A stretch of DNA of 64,000 nt, from assembly GCA_959347315.1 (NCBI GenBank), contig OY365811.1, positions 29,877,729 through 29,941,728 of the forward strand. The letters run 5' to 3'. The notes beneath the pieces were generated by a model that saw only the letters and a list, made by a program, of their open reading frames with translations, did no database searches and was not told where the DNA came from. Positions 50,150-62,433 of this stretch are shown piece by piece. Positions within the stretch are counted from its first letter, which is position 1, and each line of letters begins with the position of its first letter. A program made the position numbers and the translations under genes. The stretch comes from Bimastos eiseni (taxonomy: Eukaryota > Annelida > Clitellata > Crassiclitellata > Lumbricidae).

Positions 50150-51130
50150 TGTTTTCGTCCTTTCTCAAGACGAATTTCTTGTATCTGGAAGCGATTGGTG
50201 TGCGCTGAGAGAGGTGCTATATAAATAAAGAGATTTAAATACAATAGGCCTACAATGCAATATGTGATGGCCACCGTACGTAGGGCCTACCTGACTTCAG
50301 AGATAGACTGATAGTAGGCCAAAACTACTGTCAATGCCCCTAAACTTCTATTCCCTTTCGCCATCTATTATCCTCTTGCTCGTCTCCTCCCCTTTCATTC
50401 TGTTCTCATGGGTCCTCTCTTTCCGGCCGTTGTCTATCCATCGTATTCTCATTCAATTCTCATGCTAATCCCCTTATCTTTCCCGTCTCCCCTTCACTAT
50501 CCTCACAATTTTCCTCCGCCTCTCTTTCATTCATTCCTCACCTGCCCATCCTTTCCGTAGGCCCCCGTGGATTATGCGAACATTTTTCCTAAATTATGCG
50601 AAAATATGCGAAATCGCAGAATCGCATAAACCACTGATCCCAGCCATCAACAATTACGTCGTCTGGTCGGTAAACTATAGCCACTACATATATAGGCTAA
50701 TAATAACATGGACAAGCCAATTAAAGTTGACACTGACCGGAATTTCTTTACTTTATGCAGTATAATTTGCGAAAACTTTCCTTTAAAAAATGTATGGTTT
50801 CGCCAATTTATGTGAAAATGTGCCAAATCGCATTATCGCATGAACCACGGGACCCTACCTCTCCGATTTCAACACTTCGTCCCATTGCCATGCATGCTCC
50901 TCGCTTATTACTCCCATCCTCATAATCATTAGCCCTTCCCTCCGTTCTAATCCTCATCCATCTTCCGTTCTCCCCCACTCCTCATTCCTCTGCCCTCCCC
51001 ATTATTATAGTCATCCGTTAACACACACGGTTTAAGGCCTTATACATGTCATTAGTGTAAAGCTAATTACAAGCGGACATCAAACACACTGTAATAAGTA
51101 ATTCTAAATAAGAGTCATGACTTAGTTGTC
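50150..51130. other. Intergenic, no gene seen
   Basis: A GAGGTGCTATATAAATAAAG retroposon end is at 50211-50230. The rest is pyrimidine-rich (50340-50560) or AT-rich. A TATGCGAAAATATGCGAAAT motif near 50595 recurs in variant form near 50810. Confidence 0.5.
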
Positions 51131-52067
51131 GTTACCGAACCAACCAACTGGTGGTTGTTGTAGTTTTACGACACTGTGTGGTAACAAAGACCATTAGCGT
51201 CGCCCTCCTCCTTTATCCAGGCTTAACTGGGACTGGCACTGGCCGAGTACTACCAGTGGCGGAGTTTACCGAACGGACATTCCGAAGAAGAGTTTTATTG
51301 GAACACATGCGTTCTGACGGTTCCATGGCCTTGTCAGCAGTGGGAACGCAGACACAGGATTTCGAGAGCAGTGGGAACGCAGACACAGGATTTCGAGAGC
51401 AGTGGGAACGCAGACACAGGATTTCGAGAGCAGTGGGAACGCAGACACAGGATTTCGAGAGCAGTGGGAACGCAGACACAGGATTTCGAGAGCAGTGGGA
51501 ACGCAGACACAGGATTTCGAGAGCAGTGGGAACGCAGACACAGGATTTCGAGAGCAGTGGGAACGCAGACACAGGATTTCGAGAGCAGTGGGAACGCAGA
51601 CACAGGATTTCGAGAGCAGTGGGAACGCAGACACAGGATTTCGAGAGCAGTGGGAACGCAGACACAGGATTTCGAGAGCAGTGGGAACGCAGACACAGGA
51701 TTTCGAGAGCAGTGGGAACGCAGACACAGGATTTCGAGAGCAGTGGGAACGCAGACACAGGATTTCGAGAGCAGTGGGAACGCAGACACAGGATTTCGAG
51801 AGCAGTGGGAACGCCGTTCCCACGTACGCGTTCCCACCCACTTTAAACCATGGATAGGCCAATGGATATGCTTATAAAAGGTGCCGAAATGAAATCTGCT
51901 AACATAAGCAATGAATCATTTTTGCAATGAAGGTAAGCCGCCACTGGTCGTACGTACTCTGCCAATGCCAGTCCCAAGCCTGGATAAAGGAGGAGGGTAA
52001 TGCTAATGGTCATTGTTACCACACAGTGTCGTTAAACTGCAACTACCACCACCGCAATGAGGGTAAC
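51131..52067. mobile_element. Foldback element of about 940 bp with an internal 31-bp minisatellite
   Basis: Arms of roughly 115-120 bp (about 51150-51272 and 51926-52050) are inverted copies. Shared blocks include CGACACTGTGTGGTAACAA, GACCATTAGC, CCTCCTCCTTTATCCAGGC and CCAGTGGCGG. GTTACC/GGTAAC mark the outer limits. There is no transposase, and the target duplication is not clear. Confidence 0.8.
51336..51814. repeat. 31-bp minisatellite, about 15 nearly perfect copies
   Basis: The unit contains AGCAGTGGGAACGCAGACAC and GGATTTCGAG. Because 31 is not a multiple of three, all frames cycle and long open frames appear on both strands (up to about 230 codons). These are artefacts. The array ends in the hairpin GTGGGAACGCCGTTCCCAC. 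Confidence 0.97.
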
Positions 52068-52110
52068 TTTCGCCATTTTTCACCCAGCAGATCGAGGCGT
52101 CACTGATTTA

Positions 52111-53287
52111 GGGGCCGTTCACATTTTATATAACGCATAAAATCCCAATTTTTGACCCACCCCCTACCACTAATAACGTTATATAACAGCAGCTGTGACC
52201 CCCACCCCTATATCATATAACAGATATGCTACCCACCCTACCCCACCCCAGCCTATAAGCACATTAAAAGACATACAATGGACATAATTGTATTGCACAA
52301 TATGACACTTATATAGCAATATGATGTTAGTTAGCACTTTAATAATAGTGATTCAGCTGATAATTGCCTTTATCCAATTCAAGAACTGCACTAAAAATCA
52401 TCATATGCCCAATTAGCAATGTTACAAAAGCTACCTTAAAATTGTGTACTCTCTCGTGCCAATGATGATTAGACCGGATGTATGGAGCTCCTCTGCATCT
52501 TAATGATCGCACTTTTAATGGCACTAAATTCACTTGTATTAATTACGGTAACTAATTGGGTAGTCGACGATTGTCACCATGTATCTACATGTAAGCCTAC
52601 ATGGTAGTGACGTACATACTAGTTGAAAACACCATTTTAGTTTCCCTCCTGTTTTGCACTAGAAATGAGCATTACAATATTACACAGAATCGATTGGTTT
52701 AATATTGCACTATCACGTATTTATCGATAGGTTCGCGGTACAATTCTACCTATTTAATAGCGCATGATGTATACAGAGTGTATACTACACCTACAATTGG
52801 GTATTTAAGCAAACATACAAACTATTTACACATACTATAGAAAATGAAATCAAACATCTTGACAATACCTACCAAAACAATTATTTCAAGTGAATTAATT
52901 TTTATTTGAACTAGAATCAAAACAAGTTACAGAGAATTGAATTTAAGAGCGTTTAAAGCTATGCACCCGAAATTGTTAAAATTGTAAACAGGAAATTGTT
53001 AAACGTGGGTTTATAAATAATAAGTAAGAACGTCAAATCAATTCACCAGGTGTCAGCTGATGGTGCAAGTTTTGGTTCCCAACGTATTGTGAACTTCGAT
53101 TAAACAATGAAGGTCCGTAGTACATGGAATTTCCAATTGACAGGCAAACAGGCAAAATAGCATAAGCTGAAAAAGTTTGTTATATAACGAAACCTTCGAC
53201 CCACCCCCACCCTACACAATATAACGCTAACAAAACAGGAACCTACCTACCTACCACTTGAGCGTTATATAATATGTGAACGGCCCC
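52111..53287. mobile_element. Harbinger-like MITE, 1,177 bp
   Basis: Terminal inverted repeats of 26 bp, 25/26 identical (starting GGGGCCGTTCACAT, ending TATATAACGC), are flanked by TTA on both sides (52108-52110, 53288-53290). A 3-bp TTA duplication suits PIF/Harbinger elements. No transposase is present. Subterminal sequence repeats GACCCACCCCC and TATATAACG on both sides. Confidence 0.8.
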
Positions 53288-53290
53288 TTA

Positions 53291-55753
53291 GCATTGTTGA
53301 TGGTATCTAAAACCATTCGCTGATCAGCTCTAGATGTTTCACGAAGATTTTCAACCAGCATATAGGTTATGTCACTATCGCATTCGCCGCTGTTGCTTTA
53401 CTGTGACAACACTATACTGTACACGCCAAATGTCTAGACATTCAGCCTGGTCGATGGTCCAAAAGCTTGATGTAAAATTCGTCGAGTCTGATTGGGTAAA
53501 CTGCATGGTGTGCAGAAATTCTCAAATGAAGGCTTCCGCTCTGTGCTAATTTGCAACACGCGATTTACTGCATTTTTGCCAAACGTTATCTGCAGCAGTT
53601 GTTCTGTGACGTGTAAAGACTTTCAACGAGACCAGCAACAGTAAGATTAATCGACACCGCATCCCTTTAGCCTAGAGCTAGGATGGTGCCACACTTGAAG
53701 CTAATCTCACAAGGTTGTACTTAAGTGGGCTCTGTTCCGCCAATGTCGCTCGAGCGACATAAGCCCCATTCCAGACAGAATATGCAATGCAATCCACACA
53801 AAGCGCAAGTTTCTAATACTTCGCACTGTGTTTATTCAGTTGCTATATATCAAGAGCATAATTCTTGTACGAAAACTAATTTTCGTTTTATTTCACATTT
53901 ATTTTCACGAACCTTAATTGATAACGAGTATGTGCCAGTGAGAGGATCTAGCCATAGGCCTGGGTGAACCGTCCCCGCCTCCCGCCCCTCTGGTTGCATA
54001 CCCCCGCGCCTTAAGCCCAGCATAGGATGAGATATAGGCCTAAGTAATCATATTTTACTGCTGCTTTATTGCTCTCTGTGAGATTAGGCGTTATGCATTC
54101 TAAAGTAGGGATGGGCAGAAAGGGTCGAGTGACATACATACAGGATGCAGTCTAAGGATTCCAAAGTGCAACAGATCGAGTCATCCACACACAACGCTTG
54201 CATATTTCTTGAGTGATCCTCGATGCTATGCAATCATTGGCCTAGACATCTCTTAACCTCTTGCACAAATAAATCACGACAAAATCTGCGTTAAATGCAT
54301 ATAGATCAGAACAAATTCAACGAGTGCTGGAATCCTCCGAATGTTCTCTGTCGCCCTGTGTCTCCGATATCAAAGGAATTATGAGTTTCAGGGACGTACA
54401 GAGAGGGGTACTTGGAGGGCGCAGTGGAGGCAAATGCCTCCAATTTCATGTAGGATTGACGATTTTTTTAATCTGAGGGATATCTTGCCTTCCTGATACT
54501 TAGGGGTTAGGACCGGGGTTTGCCTTCACCACCCATAGCTGAGTTTTGCCTGCATGTCTTACAACGTTGTGGCCATATCATTTTCTTTAATTCTTCAGGA
54601 TTTTGCAATGACCAACAGTCAACTACGATGCAAATGTGACACTGAATATGAATTAAAAGAGTTTTCATAAACTTGAAATTGTTCGTTGACTGATAACTCG
54701 CTTCATTTCCCGTGAAAACAACGCTTCCTACCAGAGAACGCTAAATTCAACCAAATTGGAATTACTGTCAAGAATTGAGCCAGTCATAGCAATCAAGTTA
54801 CGAATAAGACGAAAGAACGCTGGTTGAGATGGATCAAGTTGTTGCGTTATCTGGAAAGATAACCATATGGTCGATACTCATAAAAAGTTTTATCAGAAAT
54901 CAACTGACATCTGGCCGATTGCTCACAGTGTAGGCATACAACTGTGATGTCAAGCTGATCTACGGGGTTACACGCAGCTAGAGGGGTCAACAAAAGTAGC
55001 CGGGGTCCAACCCAATGACCCCCGGGAATCAAATCGAACACTGCCCCGGGAGTCAAATCGAACACTGAGTGGACTTAATTTATGCAGTCGTGTTTGTCCA
55101 TCCGTCCGTCCAACTGCCATGTGACAACACTACACTTCCAAATTCCTAAATTATAATATAATTAGGTCACTTAGCTGTTGGTTGAATATTACTAAATAGG
55201 GACAATAATACAGTCAATGTATTATCGGCTTAAGAGACTGCAGATACACCCGCAGCTACATTCATGCATATTAATTATAGGCCTACATATATAGGCCACG
55301 TCTATCGATCCTGGATTCCTGTGCACATAAAACATTCTGCCAATTAATAATAAAATCGATCAGAGTTGTATGGGTGAGGGGGGACCCACCCCAACAACTA
55401 AAACACTGATTAACATAAAATTTAGTCGCTTTAGGCCTTAATATCGACCTCGTGACAAAAGTTCGCGAGGCAAGTGTGCAATTATGCATAATACAGATTG
55501 CACAATTAATTCAGTCAGTTTATAAAGCGCTGAGAAAACTCCCAAAGTGTCGTATAAGATGACCGTCATTGCTTGGTCAGGTTATCCGGGGTAAAAGATT
55601 GAGTTGATAAGAACCAATCAACGTCTAAAGAGTCAGCATCATTTCCTTCCACACATTCGTTCATCTCTCCATCCGTTCATTATTCATCCGTTAATCTGTC
55701 CATTTTTTCCATCTGTTCATCCGTTCAATTGTCGTTTACTGGACGACCCAACT
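53291..55753. other. Intergenic, no gene seen
   Basis: Contains a solo arm (about 54415-54545) of the 2378-3477 element and a duplicated GGGAGTCAAATCGAACACTG-like word near 55025 and 55050. No coding exon was recognised. Confidence 0.5.
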
Positions 55754-55759
55754 TTTATT
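55754..55759 (-). terminator. Possible polyadenylation signal of the FkbM-domain gene
   Basis: AATAAA on the minus strand begins 8 bases after the TGA, which would give a very short 3'UTR. Confidence 0.4.
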
Positions 55760-55766
55760 CGACAGA

Positions 55767-56807
55767 TCATAATGATTGTTTAACGAAGACGTAGTCTTCA
55801 GCGAAGAGTCCAGCTCTAGGTTCGTAATAGTTGAGTTCCTTGTGAGTCCGGTATCCTCTGCCTTCCATGAAGCTTCTGTACTTTTCTTTCCCGCTGCCTC
55901 CGTGTTTGTACTCGACCGTCAGAGCCCGGATGTCAATTCGATCGAACGGAATCGTCTTGAGAACATCGAGTTCCAGTCCCTCGACGTCGAGGCTGAAGTA
56001 GTCGACGCGGGTCTGATTGAGGGCGAGGAGGATCGTCTCCAGCGGAAAGCAGGGCACGACATCCGTCGACACCCTTTTCCCTCCTTCGTCGTCGTCGTCG
56101 TTGACCCTCACTCGCCCCATGTGACCCTTACCGCTCTCGAATTGAAGCTGTGTGGCGTAGTCGTATGGACTGAGGCAGGCATTGAGACTCCAGACGTTGC
56201 GGTTCTTGCCCAGGAGCTGCGTGTAGTAATAGGGATTGGCCTCGATGAGCACCCCAGTCCACTGTCTGTATTGCTCGAGGGGCAAACTGTTCGACGCCCT
56301 CTCGCCGTCCAACGCCCCACACTCCACGAAAAACCCTTTCCTCGCCTGATTCAACAGGGCGTCGATTTCCTTTGACTGCGGTGTGTCGAGGATCCCCGTC
56401 GCCAGCGTCATCGATCCCTTAGTCGGCGGAGGATCGATCAAATGGCGAACTACGTCGATCAGCTCTCGGTCACGCGAGGGAGCCTTTCGCGTCACGAGTC
56501 GCTGCACAGCGATCGCCGCTTCTGTGTCGAAGGCCGTTACGACTCGGTTTATAAACCGGAACTGGGGTTTATCTGCTCGACTACCAACTTCTCCATCGGC
56601 TGCTGTTCCAAATCTGTCGCTTTCGAGCACCTGTTCGCTGCTTTCGAGCACCTGTTTGCCAGCGATCGACTGGTGCCGATGATGGTCGTCTTCTGTTGTA
56701 CCATCCGTGTTCCAACTGCTTCCAAAATACAGAATAGGCAGACACAACGAAAGAAACGCCAGAAGTAAAATCACGATGCGACGAACGTTTGGATAGGCGG
56801 ACGCCAT
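55767..56807 (-). CDS. FkbM/Star-like methyltransferase-domain type II membrane protein
   Basis: A single exon of 346 residues. Residues 11-29 (IVILLLAFLSLCLPILYF region) form one hydrophobic helix after a short basic N-terminus, giving a predicted type II signal anchor, followed by a polar stem (30-155). Residues about 158-345 match the FkbM/Methyltransf_21 fold: FFVECGALDGERASNSLPLE (159-178) with the SAM-binding glycine loop, then GVLIEANPYYYTQLL, SLNACLSP, VDYFSLDVEGLELDVL (268-283) and a conserved C-terminal YEPRAGLFAEDYVFV. Such proteins include Drosophila Star and many invertebrate Star-like proteins. Substrate and activity here are unknown. An in-frame ATG at 56900 exists, but the extra 31 codons would run through the X-box-like promoter block, so ATG 56807 is preferred. 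A luminal Golgi location is inferred. Confidence 0.88.
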   Translation of the reverse strand: MASAYPNVRRIVILLLAFLSLCLPILYFGSSWNTDGTTEDDHHRHQSIAGKQVLESSEQVLESDRFGTAADGEVGSRADKPQFRFINRVVTAFDTEAAIAVQRLVTRKAPSRDRELIDVVRHLIDPPPTKGSMTLATGILDTPQSKEIDALLNQARKGFFVECGALDGERASNSLPLEQYRQWTGVLIEANPYYYTQLLGKNRNVWSLNACLSPYDYATQLQFESGKGHMGRVRVNDDDDEGGKRVSTDVVPCFPLETILLALNQTRVDYFSLDVEGLELDVLKTIPFDRIDIRALTVEYKHGGSGKEKYRSFMEGRGYRTHKELNYYEPRAGLFAEDYVFVKQSL

Positions 56808-56825
56808 TTTTTCTTGACAGGTATA

Positions 56826-57284
56826 CGTCGGACTATGAACTGCGTTGCCACGACAACGACACATGCGCACAATGCATTTTTCTGATATAATGAGCAGCAC
56901 TTTAAAGATACGAGAGCTGCTGTAAGTCTAATTAACACGCCAAGCGAACGTCAAGAACAGTTATTAACAGTTATTATACGTCTGATTATGAACTGTGTTG
57001 CCACGACAACGATACATGCGCACAATGCATTTTTCTGATATAATGAGCAGCAACTTAAAGATACGAGAGCTGCTGTAAGTCTAATTAACACGCCAAGCGA
57101 ACGTCAAGAACAGTTATTAACAGTTATTATACGTCGGATTATGAACTGTGTTGCCACGACAACGATACATGCGCACAATGCATTTTTCTGATATAATGAG
57201 CAGCAACTTAAAGATACGAGAGCTGCTGTAAGTCTAATTAACACGCCAAGCGAACGTTGAGAACAGTTATTAATAACAACTAAT
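56826..57284 (-). repeat. Three tandem 153-bp copies of the FkbM-gene promoter region
   Basis: Copies start at 56826, 56979 and 57132, exactly 153 bp apart and nearly identical. The first abuts the start codon region. Each carries the X-box/NRF1-like block (56844, 56997, 57150) and a conserved tail (GAGAGCTGCTGTAAGTC). Confidence 0.95.
56844..56879 (-). promoter_or_regulatory. X-box/NRF1-like promoter module of the FkbM-domain gene
   Basis: The gene strand reads GTTGTCGTGGCAAC, 12/14 to the RFX consensus palindrome, preceded by TTGTGCGCATGTGTC, an NRF1-like half site. It is 37 bp upstream of ATG 56807. Matching copies at 56997-57032 and 57150-57185 differ by one base. It is the same module as at 47286-47321. 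Confidence 0.62.
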
Positions 57285-60200
57285 TTTTTACTCACGTCAA
57301 CGGCGTTTCTTTCAACAAGATGCTGTTAAATTGTGAATCCAACGTCAGCGCTCTGGATCAACATTCCGATTTACACACACAACTCTACATTTCCTTCGAT
57401 AAATCACTCTATTGATCTATTGAACTTCACGCCTTCTGTGTTAGCGGTCGGTCACCTTAAATTTGTCAATTTCATTCGCTTTAGATCGCATTTTAATTTT
57501 ACTTTGAAAAATAGGTTTGTTTCATCATCAAGCACCCTAGAAGTAGCCAACGACGGCGCTATATAAATGGTCGTAAGTACTATTGCAATATTATTGACCA
57601 TTTCTTGGGACTTTTCCAAAGATATTGGGATTTTGCATAGCAATCTGTACTAAAGATAAGTATACTAAAGATTAGTTTTTACATGAATTTCTAAAGTGGC
57701 AGAGAATAAAACTAGAATAGACTCGTTAACTGAAATGTCACGCTTCTGTTTTTTGCCACGTTCGTAGATTAGCATTTTTGTGAATATTTGTGATTGCTAA
57801 AACACATTTCATATTAATTTTCATCACAACTTTTTCCTATTCAGTTACTTGTGATTTTTGGAACTACTTTGTCAACCTTGAAATCTATGTGGTAAAAGTT
57901 TGGAATTACAGAAATGGAGTGGTAGAGTCGGTCTTTGATCAAATCCAGCTTCGATGACAGGAAAAGGATCGTTCTTAATCAGCTAATCGAGCCGATTGAT
58001 ATTCACATTAACAAAGCAATTATGAATTACCACACTACACTTGTCATGTGAATGCTTAGCTGCAAAAATAGAGAATATAAATTATTATATTTAAAATATT
58101 TCAGACGTGAGCAATGTTATTTTGTGTGAATGTTTTCATTTAATCGGGGGGGGGGGGGGTCCCTCACCGTCCCCGAGATGTTATTTTGTGTGAAATTACT
58201 AATTCATTTTGGGACCCCTGAGACGTTATTTTGTATTTATGTTTTCATCACTTGGGAGTCCCCTGAGTTGCACGAAATGTTTTTATTCATTTGGAGCCCT
58301 CTAAGATGTCATGCTGTATTTAATGTTTTCATTCGTTTGGGGGCTCCCTGAGATGTTATTCTGTAGTTAATGTTTTCATTCATCTGGGGCTTCTTAGATG
58401 TCATTTTGTATTAATTGTTTTAATTCATTTAGGGGCCTCCGAGACGTTATTCACATTAACTCACCTTTTGTATTTAATGTTTTCATCATTTGGGGGCCGC
58501 AGAGGGGCGCCTATAGGTAAGTGCGCCACTGTCCTTGTCCCCAGATATGCTGCTGCAACACTTGTCATTTCAATTTTGCATAGTAGCAACCATCAGCTGA
58601 TTCCTTGAGCATTGTCGATGGTGCTAAAGTACTTAGATTAAATACAGGCATATAGGAACCAAACCAAGATATCATCCATGCTCAACTTGACACTGCATCA
58701 TATTTTGACACCATTTTAATGGCAATACCTTCTCAAAGATTTAAATTAGCTCATTAGTGTTACAGAATCCATATTGTTATTGTGAGAACCTTGAACTGGC
58801 TGAAGTGCTCTCAGTCTATCCATTACAAGACAGCCAAGGTTTTACTTCTGGTTGAAAGGTTTAAAATACAGTAAATTTATCTGTCCTACACCTCTCCCTT
58901 TCTCATCTTCCAGTCTCTTAATCTTCCATGCAAGTCTCTGAATCACCTAGATGCTTAGAAGGGAACACTGAATTGACTGCACTGCTTTCAACTTCCAGAT
59001 AGCACTTTCTCAGAGTGCTGGTAATATGGTATGAAGTTCAGCTCATAGAACCAGTGCTTGCCAAATACAGAAATTTCCACAATTTACACTGCCTTTATGT
59101 ACGTTGATCGTATAGCAACTATTAAGATTCAGTTGTGTTCTCCGTATAAACTTGTAAATTTCAATCAAACCCATGTTTCAGTTTTTCAAAGTATGACATT
59201 AATTGACACCCAAATTATTCTTAATATAAATTAATCCATGTCAATTAACTCAAATTAATCTTAATATTAATTAACCCACTAATCTAATGAACTCCAATTC
59301 AGCCCTTGTCCAAAATTGCTTGAAGCTATGCCATGAATAACACTCAACTGTCTGCAGGTCTGGGGTAAAGAAAGCCACATTCAGTAGAACAAGCTACAGT
59401 AAAACGTTGGCCTACATTGAGGCTCATGTACATTCAAATTTCTCATTGTTTTTTCATGCTCAATGTTGCAATGGAGAACAAATATTTGATCAACTTCAAA
59501 GAACAGCCAAAAAGTACAAACACAGTCAGTTTCTGTCATCAGTTCAAAAAGTTAAAACAATGTATAACTTACTATTAAAAGTAGTTGCTTTTCTGAAGAG
59601 CAGCTTCCTGCATTCAGCTTAATATCTCCAAAATTTCAAACAAGTTCTAGTACTCAATCATTTCTTCTCATTCGTGCACTCATTTATTTGCTCAACACTG
59701 CAGTAGCAAAGTTGAGAGAGGGCGAGCTCAGAACAGACGAAATTGCAGTATTTTAAACTCATAATCTTTCATATAAATTACATGAACATTTTATATTAAA
59801 CATAAAATATTATTAGAAAACTTATCAGTACTTGCCTATGTCAGTTCATCCAGTCTCCAAAATGCTACTCCTCCGTGTCCATTCATTTATAAACAAGTAA
59901 TGATGCATAAGGAGACGAGAGAAATAGTAGCAGACAGACAGCAAATGGGAGCACCTGCCACAAAAGGATTTGCTCACAATTTATATGCAAATATTCATCA
60001 CAAGAAAACAGTTTCACTGCAGTCAAAAATGGAGTAGTATTTGTTTCCTCCTCACAAAGTTCATCCTCAAAAATGATCTATCATTACTGATTAAGCACCG
60101 CCTATCCATTGACCATCCATGGCGAATCAACAGATAGCACTGAGCAATTGTAAGCAAAGGACTTGCTCAAAGTCCTTACTCATTAACCACTTCAACAAAC

Positions 60201-61999
60201 GAATGATGGAACCCTCATTCTTTGTAATGCTGCCCTCATAAGAAAGAACAGCGTAACTGATATTTGGTCATTTTGAGTTAGATGCAGTTATTTATGCAAT
60301 ATTTTTGACAGATCAAAATCTTTTTCCAATAAAAATGGAGCCTGCTTTTTACAGATATTGGTTATAACTTATAAAAAACAAAAGAATAAAAATAAGTGAT
60401 CAACTTGTTTGAAAGCAATTTAGACTTTTGCATGTAACTCAAAATGAGCTTTATGCAGATACGTGGTTCTTTCTTATGAGGGCAGAATACAAGGCAATTG
60501 CTAAAACTAAGCAGCACGACTGAATTGTTGAGTGAAACTCTATAGATGTCCATTTACAATTATCATGAATTAGGATTTGAATGCAAAGTCACACAAATTG
60601 GTGAGCATCACTTTCAAGCCCTCCTCCCCTTGTCTGAATACGATATCACCCTCCCAATCATCATTGCGGATGTTAGCACTATAACATAGTAAGGCTACCC
60701 TTGGTCTACTGTCTTACTGAAATTGGTTATAAATACAGGGCTGTATTGAGGCAACTACATTCATTGAATTATACGAAGCGAGTGTGTCATCAACTGGATC
60801 ACAAAATCACAATATTCTAATATTCTAAGAGAGCATAAAACGCAAGTTTGCCCAGCCCAGTAACACAAGTGTTTACCTATCAGCATGTTTGGTGAAGCCC
60901 TGTTATCTTTCAGAGCTAAGAACAGTCTGTGCAACAAGTCTGTTAAAACATTGATGCTAGGGTTAAGTAGCAAGCTAAGTATGCTAGCTTTGAGTTAAGT
61001 CAATAACAGCAACTGGTATAGCTCTACAGTATTGTATCATGCTGTATTGAACAGGAGAATAGCAGCCTATTAAGCTATCCCCAGGTGCATGAAGTATAAG
61101 TACTTTCTTTTCATATATATATCACTCTGGTGTACATATATATATTAATTTTACAAAAGCGTACAACATTCGAATTATAAAAGTTGTCCAAACTCAATTG
61201 TCTGCAAGAGGCAGGGATTGACCGTGCAATTGTGGTCGCAAGATATATTGTCGGGGCACGTCATGTTTCTCAGCCTCAGCACACAAGGGATGGAATGTCT
61301 TCACCCTTAATGTCTGAACATTCTAACGACAGTGCAGTTAGTACTAATTTTACAGCCATGCAGAACTAGACAACCGTTTCTGTCCTGGTTGAGATTTCAA
61401 CAACAATCCTCCTGTTGACAGTTCAAAACGCTATCACGAGACTGTCAAACACCACAACTCTGACAAAAAAAATGCAGCATTTCACTGTCAGATGATAACT
61501 TCAAATCACAAATCATGACATTTCCTTATCTTTTAGACTATCAAACCTCACAAGTCATGAACAGCACATGTTTCAGTGCTATACAAACTGTTCTATTAAT
61601 ATTTTCAACATTTTTAAAGTAGCCACAGTAAAATTGATACACAAGACACTGGCAATTTGAGAGTCACTTCAAGCGGTAATGAAGATGCATCATAACACTG
61701 TCACATTCTGAAGCTGAATAAAATTCAGGATGCATACTTCCAACCGGGTTATATCAGAATTTGCCTTGTATCATGTGCAATTAGGAGGGTCCGGAGTACG
61801 CATGGGTTGCAGTAACTATATGTATATAACTAGAAGTAATGCTACTTCAAAAAAACTTATGACGGTCAACGATCCCAAGTTGAAACTCGGCAACCTGAAA
61901 TTTGTCACTGCGAGTCACTGAACTGTCCCTGCAAGCCTGTTCCAGTTGATTATCAATGTCTCAACAATTGATTGCAGGCTGACTGCTTTGTATATCCTC
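57285..61999. other. Intergenic and CLASRP 3' flank, no further gene seen
   Basis: A GGCGCTATATAAATGG retroposon end is at 57555-57570. The rest is AT-rich with only short chance frames. The part nearest 62000 probably includes the CLASRP 3'UTR. No clear AATAAA on the minus strand was found close to the stop. Confidence 0.5.
58105..58505. repeat. Degenerate tandem repeat, about seven copies
   Basis: A unit of about 50-65 bp built from GAGATGTTATTTTGTATTTA, ATGTTTTCATTCATTTGGGG and CTCCCTGAGA-like words, with large divergence and a G-run at 58147-58160. Confidence 0.75.
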
Positions 62000-62063
62000 T
62001 CAGTAATCTACCAGTTTTGGCTTATTGGATGATTTTGACTCCGAACTAGATCTTGAGCGACGT
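62000..62063 (-). CDS. CLASRP: CLASRP last coding exon
   Basis: Acceptor TTTTTTGTAG opens RRSRSSSESKSSNKPKLVDY followed by TGA at 62002-62000. The entering base completes an Arg codon begun in the previous exon (AG|A), so phase agrees. It is the Ser/Arg-rich tail of the protein. Confidence 0.72.
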
Positions 62064-62433
62064 CTACAAAAAAGAAAACTCATTTATGCAAAATTGCTTA
62101 GATAAAAACACCCACACTACTACTTAGCACTAGAGTGTACATAAAGTGACCCAATGAAGCTTGTCGTTAAAGTGTTACGTAACATGAAAGACAATAAATA
62201 CATAACTACATCAAGCAGCTTGAATAGATTTGAGCTTACTGTGAAATATTTTCATATGGTGATCATTTTTTTCTTCCATAAACCATTTAAAATTTTGGCT
62301 TAAAAAGTTCTCACAGAAACAAAATTTCGTAAGTACTAATATCTAAAAATTCATAACTTGAAAATTCATGCTGACATAGAATATAAATTTTTCACATGGA
62401 TCATAACTGGCCTCAGTGATCATTTGTTTTCAC

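Noticed and set aside
51151..51877. Open frames up to 231 codons on both strands
   Set aside because: They are made by the 31-bp minisatellite, which cycles through all frames. No start context, no splice structure and no non-repeat domain.
55776..56375. 199-codon plus-strand frame
   Set aside because: Antisense to the FkbM-domain gene, and open only because of the codon use of that gene.
56808..56900. Upstream ATG extending the FkbM protein by 31 residues
   Set aside because: The extension would encode the X-box-like block that is shared with the non-coding SPAG17 promoter, and lacks signal-anchor character. The ATG at 56807 sits directly before the membrane helix.
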